NCBI RefSeq assembly: GCF_009730915.1
Contig: NC_052475.1
Span: 1,798,001-1,862,000 of the forward strand
Length of the DNA stretch: 64,000 nucleotides
Direction: 5' to 3'
DNA from: Dioscorea cayenensis subsp. rotundata
Lineage: Eukaryota; Streptophyta; Magnoliopsida; Dioscoreales; Dioscoreaceae
The notes beneath the pieces are model-generated. The model did no database searches. It was not told where the DNA came from and worked only from the letters and a program-made list of their open reading frames with translations. The position numbers and the translations under genes are program-made. Of this stretch, positions 48,101-60,500 are shown in pieces; the stretch's first letter is position 1, and every line of letters starts with the position of its first letter.

Positions 48101-49656
48101 CCACCGTCAATGGTGCGGCAATCTAGACCTGCCCATTTGGGGTATCATGCTCAGCCAGCCCTTCCAGATACAAATCTCCATCAGTCGCTTCCCCCACATG
48201 CACTAACCTCTCAGGCATGTTAATTTCACCAACTTATATCACAACGTAGACAACACAGACATAGCTAAGTGGTTTATTTGAGCTTTATTTCACTTTATTG
48301 CAGTGTTTCGGAATACCATCTTTAGGTAACTAGAAATGCTCAGTGTCATTAGATCTAAATAAATGGAAATTTATACTGGTGCCTACATGGCCTTTTGAAT
48401 TTGTTTTCCAATCATTTCTTCATCTCATGTAGATAATTTTTAAATCTACCCAACATAATGAAATCTTGGTTTTGAGAGTTCAAAAGTTGATATTCAGTTC
48501 TTTGGGCAAGAAAACATGAAACACTTCTATTTTCTAGTACATGGTGCACCACTTTTTAACTGCATTTTAATCCATACAAGGACAAACACATGATTTAGGC
48601 TACTGAAAATTGAGATTATATTTGTTTGGCAACCCTTACCCGAGAGTTTTTTTTTTTTTTATATTTATAATTTTTCTGATGTTGAATTATTTGCAACAGA
48701 GTAGACCATCAAATTATTCGACTGTGACTGGTAGAGTAGAGATGCTTCCAAGTGAACCTGGAACATCTACTTCATTTGCTCATGAATCAAATTGGGTTCC
48801 TAGAGCCAACATCTATCCCAATTCAGGCATTGGCTCTATGGAGCCATCAGGCATCAGAGGTGATATAGCAGAATCAATAGGTCGTCCTTTGAAACTTGCA
48901 AGATCAGAACATGGAAGCTTTGCACCTCCTGTGAATTCTACATCTGGAAGCCAAATGCTTGGCATGGAAGGGACACAACAATCTGAGAAACATACACCTC
49001 AGGTACTATGTTGACCATTTCACATCTGGCTTGCAGAATTATCTACATTGCTCAATCTTTTTTTTTAATTGCACGTCTTTATTTACACTATTTTCTGTAA
49101 GCTCTGGTGATGCAAATGAACTTGGAAATTTCACTATGATGCTTTTTGTACAAATTAGTAGATCCTGATTTATGTTTCTAGTTGTGCATAACTCTTGCTG
49201 TTTAAAATACTGCCACAGGTTATAGAGTTTTCATTAGTGTATTTCACTTAACTTGTAGAGTATGACCTGTGACATTTAAGAGTGCTTGGGGTCATCTTAC
49301 CGGTTAAATGGCAATAATTGAGACTTCCATTGTCTTTTTATGTGTAAATTAAAACGATTATTCCTGTGTCTTTTTATTATGATTCATCTGGTCTCTGCAG
49401 TTTAAGTTGTATGTACATCATGATCTTCTTCATGCTGTGTGTGTGTGTACTTCTGCTAATTTCTTATTCTAGTTCTACCACTTAAAATTTTATTTATTCT
49501 GCACAGATTCCACTTGAAGTGGAGTCAGCTCTTCTGCAGCAAGTGATGAATCTAACACCCGAGCAGCTAAGTTCACTACCTGCAGAGCAGCGTGAGCAAG
49601 TGCTTGAGCTCCAAAAGGCTATGAGTTTGAAGTTGCTATCAACCCGCAATCAGTGA
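45177..49656 (+). CDS. CSTF64: Cleavage stimulation factor subunit 2 (CstF-64), pre-mRNA 3'-end processing
   Basis: CstF-64 binds U/GU-rich elements downstream of the cleavage site. Ten exons keep frame: 45177-45216, 45335-45413, 46046-46220, 46626-46659, 46755-46999, 47083-47160, 47584-47619, 47693-48214, 48700-49002, 49507-49656, giving 553 residues. An RRM lies near residues 10-88, with RNP2 VFVGNI and RNP1 KGYGFCEY. The hinge reads [20 protein letters not shown], which in animals contacts CstF-77/symplekin. A long Pro/Gln-rich segment follows, and the conserved C-terminal helical domain is [20 protein letters not shown]. The start at 45177 ([14 protein letters not shown]) gives the expected short leader before the RRM; an overlapping ATG at 45172 is out of frame. 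Intron 8 uses a GC donor (CAG/GCATGT at 48215). The length exceeds Arabidopsis (about 460) mainly in the Pro/Gln region. Confidence 0.95.
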
Positions 49657-51052
49657 CAACTGCAGTGACAACTGCTTTGGCTTCAGTTGACTCTTTGAAT
49701 ACAATTCAGTGGCGTTGGCGTTGGCGTTGGCTAATTATCACCGCCATCAGCTGACCAAAGTCAACACGCCCACGGATGGTATTCTTTCAAATCAAGCGCC
49801 CTGATTTTTTCCTCATCAATCATCTGTTCAAAGAATTTCCCACTTCTGTGCATTATCTGCTGTTTAGATAACTAAATTTCAGATGAATGGACGAAGCATG
49901 GCAGGAATAATTCTCATCATTATTCAATGTCAGTAAATGCGAGACACCTTCCCCCTGCTTTCAGGCATTCCTTGTAACATTGTAATATATAGGTTTCAAA
50001 AAGAAAATGCATTGTTATCACTTAAATTCATGTTTGTGTCTCTGTACTGTTCTGATTTCATGCTTTTGTTCATTTAACATTCAGTGGATAGGCAATAAGT
50101 CTGGAGCTACAATTCTTGTTGTAATGGAAGCAAATGCTCCTCATTTCTTATTTGGATTATTTCCTTTTGAAGGAAATCAACTTTTTAAATGAATTACTTC
50201 TGCATTCAACTTAGCAACTCAGTAATGAAATGATGAATTATTTTTCATTTAATGTGTTTTGCAGTGCAAATGACCATTGGATGTTCTTTGTTTCCCAATA
50301 TCTCTGGTAGCATATATATATATATATAGAGAGAGAGGTTCATCTCATTTATGGTCACAAATGTTTGCACTTTATAACGTTGTGGTCACAAAGTTTTTTT
50401 TTTTTATAACACAAATGTCACTTAACTTTTCTCTAGTTACACCTGTGATCATAATGGCCTATTTTAAAGTTGTTTCCGTGAGTTTATTGATGTGACACTG
50501 ACATGGCATCGGAAATAACCTTAAAACAAGCCCTTATAAATACAAGTACAAAAAAAAAAAATTAAGTGTTTTTCATGCTATAGAAATAAATTTTATGGTC
50601 ATAACATTATAAATACAAATATTTCTGGCCATAAGTGAAATGAAACAACTAATGCTTTTGTAAAATGTAAACATCTCAATTATAAACACTTTAAATAAAC
50701 ACAGAAACAAAAACCTTACTAAATCTGCAGAAATTGCACCGATGAGTTACAGAAGAAAGCAGCTTCATGAATTAACTTTTAAGTAAAAGAAAGAAATATG
50801 GTTGTCATTTTGTTCCATATAAACATCACATAAGTTAATAATGCAAGGCTCTGAACAAAGACGAAACAAGAATAACGTAGGAAAAAGTTCTCCGTGTTCA
50901 TCAACTCAATCACCTGCTAAGATTGCATCTGGAGGATTCTTTCAAACTAGATAGATAATTCTTTCATCTGTAAGCAAAGAAAACAGCTATCCGACACCAC
51001 CTCCTCGTGCTACAAAAGAAAATCTCAGTTATTCCTATCGACGCAATTGTCA
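49657..51052. other. Convergent 3' spacer between CstF-64 and PDIL5-2
   Basis: Just after the CstF-64 stop there is a triple GCGTTG repeat at about 49713-49729. A MITE-like element lies at 50338-50649 (separate entry). The remaining sequence is ordinary AT-rich 3' flank of the two genes. Confidence 0.5.
50338..50649. mobile_element. MITE-like element with degenerate terminal inverted repeats
   Basis: About 312 bp whose left end (GTTCATCTCATTTATGGTC, continuing into TTTATAACGTTGTGG) matches the reverse complement of its right end (TTTCATTTCACTTATGGCC, TTATAATGTTATGACC) over roughly 60 bp with mismatches. It has no coding frame. A (TA)n(GA)n tract abuts the left end, and I could not identify a target-site duplication, so the superfamily is open and the insertion is probably old. 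Confidence 0.65.
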
Positions 51053-54006
51053 TCAATCTTCCTTGTCTCCAGGTTGGTAATTTTTCCTAGGATTTTCACT
51101 CTCTGAAACCATTCTATCAGTCTCTTCAGTCTGTGATCTTGTTTGTTCCACTGAAGGAGTGTAATCGCCTTGTTTGCTCAAGTATTGGATAAGCATGACA
51201 AAAGCAGTCACAAAAACAATAATATACACTGTTTTTATGCTGATTAGTGAGTTGATGAAGCCGAGTATAGATGGTCCACTAATCTTTTTCTGTATAGTTC
51301 TTCCTTCTCTGTATCCTTCAAGAAATCGACTTATCTGAGACCTTACATCTTCCTCATCATTAAGGGTTTCTGAACCTGTGACCTTCAAAAAACAACAAAA
51401 AATATCATCATAAGATTGGCTTATGATAACACAATGCTTGCGCATGGTTGCATAGAACAAATCCACAGAGAAAAGGAAAATAAACCAGTGCAAAAGCAAC
51501 AATGGTAGCAACATCTTTTAATCTTTGATGGTCATCATCCTTGTCAATTGTTTTGCTGTTTTGTTGATGTAGGAATAGTTCTACACTAACATAAACTTAT
51601 AGACATAGGTTCAATAGTTTAATAACATTAGCTAAGGGTGGCATTATACTGTCAAGTGCAGAAGTTTATACTTACCAAGTGATAAGCTTCATTTCCATCC
51701 CAGACAAGCATTTTAGGCAGAGCTGACTTCTTGTTAACGTCAAATGTATCAACAAACTCTTCCCATTGTTTAAACCCAACATATGCAAAGAGTAAATCCC
51801 GATTTGCAGAAGCAGCTGCCCTCAGATTCTTGGCCATTTCTAATGCCTTCTCATCTTCCTGGTCCTCCAATATTGTTAGCACAATGTTCCTCTTATCGCT
51901 ATTCAACAACTTGACTGTGTCATAGGTAATGGGTACACAGAGGGGCAATTGATTATGTTGGATAAACTCCTCCAAGAATTCTCCTGCCAATAGAACATTA
52001 GGACATGAGATCAAATATTTCATTGATGCTATCCTAAGACAATATTAAAGGAGGCACTGACATTCATGATGCCCCAATCTACTTACAATTAGATAGCTCA
52101 CTTAAATGATCAATGTGGCCATCAATGTTGAACTTATGATAATGGCAACATGAACACAAATTAGACAACAACCTAAAGGAAAAATTAAAAAAATGGAGAA
52201 AGTGATAGCATCCTTATTCAGAATGAGGCCTTCATGCTCTTTTAAATGAGATGAAATCCGTAAGAGCTCGTGGCAGTAGCAGACCAAGTAATTAGCAATC
52301 TACAGCCAAATTCATGCAAAGCAACCTATCTAGTAGCATGTTGACAGCACATGGTGATGAAGTTAGATATTAAGATGTCTTGTGTTACAATACGGTGTCT
52401 GTGGAGCCTAGATAAACTTTCACATGCTTATCACTGACCAAATAAGACATGTTTCAGATGAATTCACAAAAAGGCTAAGAAATCCATCATTTGCAATTTC
52501 TATCCAACACACCTTCAAATGGGCCGTAGAAGACACTTTGCTCATTGTAAGCAGGATGAAGAGACACCAAAGCTGGAACTTTGTCAAAGTCATAAGTTAT
52601 CATGATGTCCTCAGAAAAACCTTTCACTACAGAAAACCACGCTTTTTTCTTGTATTTACTGGCCAATTCAACAATTAATGATTCATTCACACCAAAGCCA
52701 ATGAATATAGGAAAGTGTGTGCCAGCTGCTTCAACAAAGCTTTGAACAGCAGAGTCTGACTCAAGAAGAGAAACATCCGGAGCAACAAACTTCTTCAAAA
52801 ATCGGACAAGTAAATCAGCTTTCCTTGGACCAGTGTATTCTATTGGTACACCATGCGAGAAAAGCTTTAATGTGGGGAAGCCACTGCATAACATCCAAAA
52901 ACCAAGAATGACATCTCAGTTAAGAGAAAGAAGCAAATCACGAGCTGCTCAGTTTATGAATCAACATGCAACTATCCCCAGCATTAAAAAATATTTTAGT
53001 TCCAGATCTAACAAAACCATTTTCACTTGCTCCACCCAGACATTAAAGTACTTTATAGTTTATACAACACATTTAAAGCAGAAAAAACTAATGCCAATTA
53101 AAAGAACAAAAATCAATCTATGAACTTGGAGTTAGTGAGGCAATCAGTACATACTCAATATCATATTTGGTAGCAAGTTTTCTGTACTTGTCGGCATTTA
53201 TTTTAGCAATCACGATAGGTTCATTCAACTCGGCTAATTTTGGAGCAGCCACATCTAACTGCAAAATTAGAGAAACAAGAATCATCACTGTCACCATAAT
53301 AACATTAAATATATGATTCCCACTTCCCAGAATAAAGCTCGAATGCAATTTTTCCAACGAATTTAAGTGCTTAGTTATGAGCTTTCGAAGCCACAAAAAT
53401 CAAATTTTGATACAGAAACTCACAACGCTCTCTGACATACTCTGTATGTCGAAGAAAATTCTTGATCCGATAGGCATTAAATACCAGATATCATTAATTC
53501 AAACTTTAGTTGCAACTCTCATAAAACTTCTCATATAATTCATCCAGGAAACTCTTATGCATAAATCATAATGAAAGACAAATCCCAGAACAACCAAAAA
53601 TAGGCAAAGGTGGCATCTTTCCCACCAAGTCTGCTCATATCTAAGCATTCACATAAACAAAAAATCCAAATAGATCCATTTCAGCAACTAAAGCTTCCAA
53701 TACTCGAAAATTAACGAAAAAACAAGGGGGAAAACACAGCAACAGATCCTTATAAGAGAGTAATAAAAAAACCTCAGGGGAGAGACGCTTGCAGTGGCCG
53801 CACCAAGGAGCATAAAAATCAACAAGGATAAAGTCGAAGGAGGAGATCGCAGCGTCAAAGTTCGACTCATCTAGCTCGATCACCGTCCCATCCCGCGGAA
53901 AGGAATGGCCCAACGCCGGCGATAAGGACAGTAACCAAACCAAAAGCCATAGAAAACCCCGAAGAGGAACCAAACTAGGGCTAGACCAAGAACGATGCGA
54001 AGCCAT
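51053..54006 (-). CDS. PDIL5-2: Protein disulfide isomerase-like protein, PDIL5-2 type, membrane-anchored
   Basis: Five exons in transcript order: 54006-53773, 53258-53155, 52883-52513, 51983-51676, 51382-51053, giving 448 residues. An N-terminal signal peptide (about residues 14-33, [19 protein letters not shown]) leads into one thioredoxin domain with redox motif WCGHC at residues 68-72 ([15 protein letters not shown]). It continues as [20 protein letters not shown] and [15 protein letters not shown]. Further thioredoxin-like folds without cysteine pairs follow. A transmembrane helix lies at about residues 390-407 ([18 protein letters not shown]), followed by a charged cytosolic tail ending GDKED. 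This single-active-site, type I membrane layout fits PDIL5-2 (Arabidopsis PDI8), an ER thiol oxidoreductase. All introns are GT-AG and in phase. Confidence 0.93.
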
Positions 54007-54912
54007 TAGAGCGCTCTTCTTCTTCTTCTTCTCCTTCGCTATCTGTTTCGCGTTTTATGCCTAATGAATTGGGCCTTAAATTAGCACTATGCCCCCTGAA
54101 CATATCAGGAATTATGAATAAGTCCAAAATATCAACATAGTGCAAAGCACTAAATTAATTATATTGTATTTATTAAAAAAATAATTAACTTTCTGAATTT
54201 TTTTCAATGATTTTAAAATATTATTTTGGTATAAGTTTTTTTTTTCTAACAATTTTTTTCATTAATTTAAAGATTATTTACAACTTGTCAACCAAGATAA
54301 GTTTTGGAATTATATATATTTTTTTAATACAAATCAATTTTTTGATCATGCTAATAAAGTCAACCCTGGGAGCACACTAACCTATTAATTTGAACCTATG
54401 ATGTTCGATTTTGAATCCTCCCGAACTTCATTATGTATTAAAGTGGTAAAAAGAAATAAGCTTAAAATTTTAATATCATATTAATCACTAAATTTATCAC
54501 TGTGAGTGAGTTAATTCAAAATAAAAAAATTTTAGTTAAAATTTATAACATCAGTTTCTTAGGATTTACAATGTAAAACATTAACAATAAAAAGACTGTA
54601 TTTTAATTTTTAAGTCCAAACTACTCATAATTTAAGAAGATCTTTGATTTTGAGTTACCTAATAATATTTAAAAGAGATATAAAATTTTTAATTTTATTA
54701 AGATAAAATTAGATAATTTTTCAGAGATTATAAATGCCCAAAAAAACCAAGAAAAAAAGAAAAACATTGACGGAATCCATGTCTCGCGGGGTTTGATAAA
54801 AAGCTTGCTTTTTTTTTTTTTTCCTTTCCAACCGAAGTCTCTTTCTCTTGCGATTACCATCAATCGAAACCAAAGCAATCATCGTCTCCGCGGAGCTCTC
54901 ACCGCGATCGCC
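54007..54912. promoter_or_regulatory. Divergent upstream region between PDIL5-2 and EI24
   Basis: About 900 bp. A TTGGGCC (site II-like) motif lies near 54069-54075, about 65 bp upstream of the PDIL5-2 start, and a TCTTCTTCTTC tract lies at 54014-54032. The centre is AT-rich, with a remnant at about 54350-54450. A T-rich tract (54807-54822) and GC-richer leader precede the EI24 start. Confidence 0.5.
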
Positions 54913-57900
54913 ATGAAGTCCATGGCGCTGTATGGGAAGCGTGCGGGTTCTATGTGGCTCGCGGGCTTCAGAGAAGCCGCATCGATTCACAGGGTCGCTG
55001 TTCTTTGTCTCCGGTTCTCGTTTCTCCTCTTCCTCCTCCTCCTTTGTTGCTCTTCTTGATTCTTTTTCCATCTTTTGTTTTGCTGTTGTTTTCTCATGAT
55101 TGGGTTTGTTTTCAGGTCGAGGATGCTGACGATCAGGATGGGGCAGTGCTTTCTTCTCAATGGGCTCATCTTCTTAGGAAGGTATTGTTTTTATGGATTT
55201 TGAGGGTTTTTTTGGATCTTAGGGATTGTGATTTTCTGTCAATTTTTGTTGTGGTGTTGTTGTAGTGAGATTGAGAACATCGGTGCTCCTGCTTTTGGAG
55301 CATGGTTGCTGTTTGAGTAATTAGAGTTAGCTGTTGTATAGTCTTTGGTTTGTGGTATATAGAAATTCAGTTACTTGCTTGTGTGGGGGTGTAAATTGTT
55401 TGGGATGAATTGATTGGCAATTGAATTTCTATGATTTTAGAATATTCTGTCTATATTGAGCATTGGAAATTTAGGTACTTGCTTGTGCGTGGGTATCTGA
55501 ATTTCCAACTTTGAGTTTTTATTGGATTTTTGCCCCTGATAGGTTGCTTGTTTGTTTCACACACGCACACATGTGAACACATTATAGAGTTTGAAGTGGA
55601 CGGGAGAGGGTATAATGTAGTGATAAAATTATTTAGGATTTATTATTATCCGCATTGAAGCTATAATTATATTTTATTGTGTTTTTTGGGGGGTTGTGTG
55701 TGTGTGTTGACTATAAGGCTGCTGCAATTAGAAAGGCAGTTGATGTGAATTATCTCATTGATCATTAGGTAGGTTTTGCAAACACCAATGTTGGACTTTA
55801 TTGAACGATAAATTTTATTGTGAACCTTAAAGAGGGTGCTTATTGGTATATTTCTTAACTGCATAAATGAGACCTTGTCCCTTTCTTGCTACTGATAACC
55901 CTGTTCACATTTATCTATTTTTTATACAGTTTGTTGACTTTAAAGTCAGTTGTCATCCCCATTCTACTGTGGATATTGCCTGGGAAATGTGAACAGGAAT
56001 CAGAGCATCTTTGCGAACATGGAACGGCTCTAGCTATTTATTCTGCCTTGCGTTTTATCCTTATTCATTTTTTCTATGTAAGTTTCTACTCTCTTCCATT
56101 GTGGCGGTTTATATTTGTTGAGTTGTTTCTCTTTTCATTGTTCAATTCAACTATTTAGTTTCTCGTGAAGCTATTCTCCTCAAGACTTTGAGCTATATAT
56201 CTGCTTAAGTTGGTGTGCCAGTGGCACTAAATATATCCTGGTCTTTCCTTAGGTTTTTCATGCACGCCTACTGAATTTTTAAGTTGTTGTCGGCGGCACC
56301 CGTTTATTGGAAGAAGTTTTTTGATTATTCAAGATTTTTCCCTAGTCTAGTCATTTAAATGGCCATATTATTGAAAGCAATATGCATTTGCTAGACCTCA
56401 TATACTTGCTTTCTAAGGAAAGTAAAAGAAACCTTCCAAAAAAATGTCACGAAGCACTAATTCCTTTTTATAGGTTTGCACAAACATTTTTTTCTGGATA
56501 CCATGTAACACTTGACTGGTAGTTTTTGTGGAATTTAGTTTTATTTAATTATGGTATCTTAAGTTATTAATAAAGTTGTTTTGAAATCTGAGAAGAATTT
56601 AATTGATTGTAAATCCTATATCATGTTTAACTTATTTATTATTGGATCAGACCATTGAGAAAATATATTATATAAGTGAGCGAGTCTGTAGATTTAAACA
56701 TGAAATGATTTATGGTAGCCCCTCTGCCATTGCAAGCTCTGACTGAATTTTTTATTTCAATTGTAGCTGGGTGGAAAAGTGAACAGAATTTTAATTTGTA
56801 TTTATTTTCTTTTTTTTTATTATTATTATTGATAATCTGCAAATGTTTTATGTTGTTTTGGTCATTTTTTGCTAATGTTCCCTTCCAGGTTTTCTGGTTC
56901 TACCCACTCTATGTTTTCAGCATTGTGCTGAGCGCCCTCTGGTAGGTAACATTCTGGCAGAAGTGGAATCTTTATGTTTTATGAACTTATAATGGCAACT
57001 TTTTTTTATTTTTTATTTTTTTACTTCTACAGGTACTTAATTACTAAATTCTCACCATAGAAACTTTTGCTCATGCACACAACTTAAACCCAATTATAAG
57101 TAATATTGATTTTTAAAAGGAGTCTGATGAAGGTGAAGATCTTAGAATAGTAACTAAAGTGCAAGAGTGATGAATCTTGCTTGTGGAAGATGCCCTTGCA
57201 TTTAAAAAAAAAAAGAAAACCAGTTCATTGATTTGAAGGTTCCTTCCACTATTTAATCTTTTGATATGCTATTTTTGGCTCTGATCCAGGTATAATGATA
57301 TTGCTAAGCATGGATTTGATGCTGTGAGAAGAGGACCTGCTATAGCACAATCACTTGGCATAAGTGATGTATCTGATTCACAAAATGTGTCAAATCTGAG
57401 CAAGCCAAGTGGATTTGAAGGGTGAGTCTAGGGACTTCTGACTCTTGTGTATCCTTAAATGTTGTTTCATAGATTTTTGTTATCGACATTTTTTCAGATG
57501 TAGCATATGTTTTTTTGCAATATGATTATTGACATCAAATCCTTGAACAGGGTCATAGTTGGAATTGGAGAACAGGTTTATTCACTTCTATTGTTGAGCG
57601 TTTTCTTCATAGAGGTGCAGTGGTGCGCTAGTTTCTAATTACATTTTCTCTATTCTTACAGAACTAATGTTGGATAGATTTATAATTTCTAATTTTTAAT
57701 ACAGATTGTTTCATGTAGAATATTCCTATTTTTCAAGTTAACAACTGATTCGGTTGATATTATAGTTTGTAGATCAATAGTATGAATTCCCATCTATCCT
57801 GATGCAGGTTTTTGCAACAGGGTTTATACCTTACATCGGCAAGGGAATCAATTTTTTGCTCCTCTCCTGGATGTATTCGTATTACTGTTTTGAGTATGCC

Positions 57901-60103
57901 TCCACTTCTGTCACAATACTGATGTGCCCATGTGCCATTCCTTTGGATTTTTGCCTTAAATAGAACATTCAAAAGATGATACAATTGCTTCTTTTCTATG
58001 TTTCCAGGTACAAATGGAATCTTTCTCAACTGAGCTTGGAGAAAAGGCTTGATTTCTTTGAATCAAATTGGGCATTTTTTGCTGGCTTTGGTACTGAATT
58101 TTGTTATGAGTTTGTTATTTTATTTTAATATTCTTTTTTATTACAACTTTTAGATCATCATTTTGTGAAAATTCAAATCTATATTTTTGCATTGGATTAG
58201 ATTGAGTATTGCCTGCTTAATTATTACTGCTCGTTGTACTTGTATCTTAACCAGCATTTTTACCAGTATCTGGTCAAATAAATATATTGCCAGAATAAAA
58301 TTTTTAGATGTTGTATCTGGAGTTTCAGTTTTATGAAAAGGATCTTACTTCAGTTTGTTGGGACTTCTTTTTCTTTTTCCTTTTTTACCCAAATATGGCC
58401 GCTGGTCATCTTAACGAGCTGAAAATTTTGGCAAGATGTTATGTCCAGTCAAATAACATTGCCTGGAGTGTTTGGACTAAGATATGTTGTGATGCTTATT
58501 AAATATAACTGCTTGTGTATCTAAGAACTGAAGCGTTTTGCAAGATGTTATTTCTCATCAAGTAATGTTGTTCGGTGTCCTTGAATTATGCGATGTTGCT
58601 TGGATTAGATACCTTTTGATATTTGCAACTTATAAAACTTAATCTCAATGAGATATTCTATCCTAATTAATGGAGATCCCAAAGAGATCTTCTATCCAAT
58701 CTAATTGAGAGAATAGAATATATTCTCATTTCTTATTCGGTTTAGCTTTTGGAATTTTTCTTATTTCTCATTGGATTTATTTTATTTAAATGCAATATAA
58801 GTCTTATTTATGCATTTGTTTAGTTATTGCTCATTCTCTTATTTATTTTTTTAAGTCAGTGAATTTTGGCATGTTCAATATCCTGACTGTATGATTGTAT
58901 CAGGAAGTCCGTGTGTTCTTGCAATTTTCTTTTTTTCTCCACTTGTCAGCTATGGTGTTATGGCCATACTATTTCCTCTGGTAAGCTCGAATCCCCTGCT
59001 TTGGCTTCGTGTTTCATTCTCTGATCAATCTATTGTTGTAGTATATATATAGACTATTTTCTACCAGAATTGATGCGAGATATTCTTTCCAGTCCCTTTG
59101 TTATCTGCTCTGAAATCATCTTTTTCTTCTTGTCTCATTTTGACCTGCTTATAATTCATTTCGTAGAACTTCTCCACAAAAGTAGTAGTTGATGCCCAAA
59201 GCATCGGCTAAAACTCCTAAAATGTCATGTCCTCCTGACCTCAAGAGGAACATTGGCAGTTCAATTTTTGACTTGATGAATCTTTAAAAGAGATATTCGC
59301 GTGATTGTTTTGTCTGTTTTAACTGTTTCGAAGTTCGAACATGTGGAAACCAAACCTGGAAAACCATCATTCTTGTAGGGCCTTGTCCAGTTACTTCTTA
59401 ATTGAATGACTGACATTTGCTATAAGAAGTAGTTCCAACAACTACTGGAAAGAATAAATTGTCTGTCAGTCTGACATGTTACCCCAACTCGATGCATGTC
59501 ATGTTATTGGAGGCCTGAAATGCAAGACTTGCTGGATATTAGTAATTGTGGTATTCAAAATAATAACTTAATATTTCTTTTGGGTTCCTGCATCCTGCAT
59601 TACTCGATGAACTGCATTCATTTAAGGGCATCTTGAGCAGTTTGATGTTTCTTTCTTCAATTCTATTAATTGTCCTGAGACTCTGATGTTTGCTGGGCAT
59701 CATAAAGACAAATTTATTGTTGCTCATGATATTTCCAGTGGTTATTTGACCAAAGTAGTGTCCCAGTTTGTTTTGACAGCAGCAGGAACCCAAGCAGAGA
59801 AAGTTATAGACTCTCAGAAAAGATCATGGGAAGGGGAAGAACTACGAAAACTGAGAATATTTTACATCGCAAATGCTTTATCGTAAGCAATTACCCACTA
59901 ATGCAATGAATTTATTCTTTGTTCTTCTCCATCTTGCTCTCTATTTTTGACATTACCATACAATCTATAGCCCAAAAACTACTCAATGATATCATTTGAA
60001 TTATCGCCTTGATTCAGTAACTTGAGTTTCATAGCAAATTATCATCTTATACTACAGGATGAGCATATTGCAATCCTTTCCTGAAGGACATAAAGATGAT
60101 TAA
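54913..60103 (+). CDS. EI24: EI24 homologue (etoposide-induced 2.4), ER membrane protein
   Basis: Eleven exons keep frame: 54913-55013, 55116-55181, 55930-56077, 56889-56941, 57290-57421, 57551-57614, 57808-57893, 58008-58090, 58904-58980, 59767-59882, 60058-60103, giving 323 residues. The N terminus reads LAGFREAASIHRVAVLCLRS and RMGQCFLLNGLIFLGSLLTL. Several hydrophobic spans follow, including VFWFYPLYVFSIVLSALWYN, the family signature with WYNDIAKHGF. A short loop (GISDVSDSQNVSNLSKPSGF) separates it from VFATGFIPYIGKG and the last membrane spans. The tail is charged and ends GHKDD. In animals EI24 is an ER protein needed for autophagy progression; the plant role is inferred from homology. 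The chosen ATG lies in GCCATGA context; a second in-frame ATG follows three codons later. Confidence 0.95.
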
Positions 60104-60446
60104 CAAAAGAAAGCATCCAGAAGCCAAACCAAGATAGTGTGTTCAGGTTGCTTATCCACAGAATAAATCCCAAAGGAAACTGGAGATCAATGTAAGGTCA
60201 CCACTTTTAACAGCCATTAGACATCCAATTGTTTGCATTGTATATAATACTGAAATTTCTTTTAGTCTTATTTCTTCAGTGATCACCTGTTTACTTAAAT
60301 GTACATTAAAATCAAAGTTGTTGATGAAATTGAAATTGTTAAATTATCAGTAAAATTGTTGTGTGATATGTTATTATCCTTGTGAAAAGTACATTAATTC
60401 TGCTTGGGTTATTTATTTATCAGAAATGCTATTCATCACGAATAGC
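60104..60446. other. 3' flank of EI24
   Basis: Probable EI24 3' untranslated region and AT-rich flank. There is no other gene or repeat until the nested element cluster begins. Confidence 0.45.
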
Positions 60447-60500
60447 TTTTACGAAATCCAACACAAAATACTAACCCCAGAGCTGGGGTTAAGGTTAAGT

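Noticed and set aside
58410-58620. Two similar stretches containing AAGATGTTAT in the EI24 intron, considered a duplicated element
   Set aside because: Similarity is patchy over about 80 bp and has no terminal structure; too weak to annotate.
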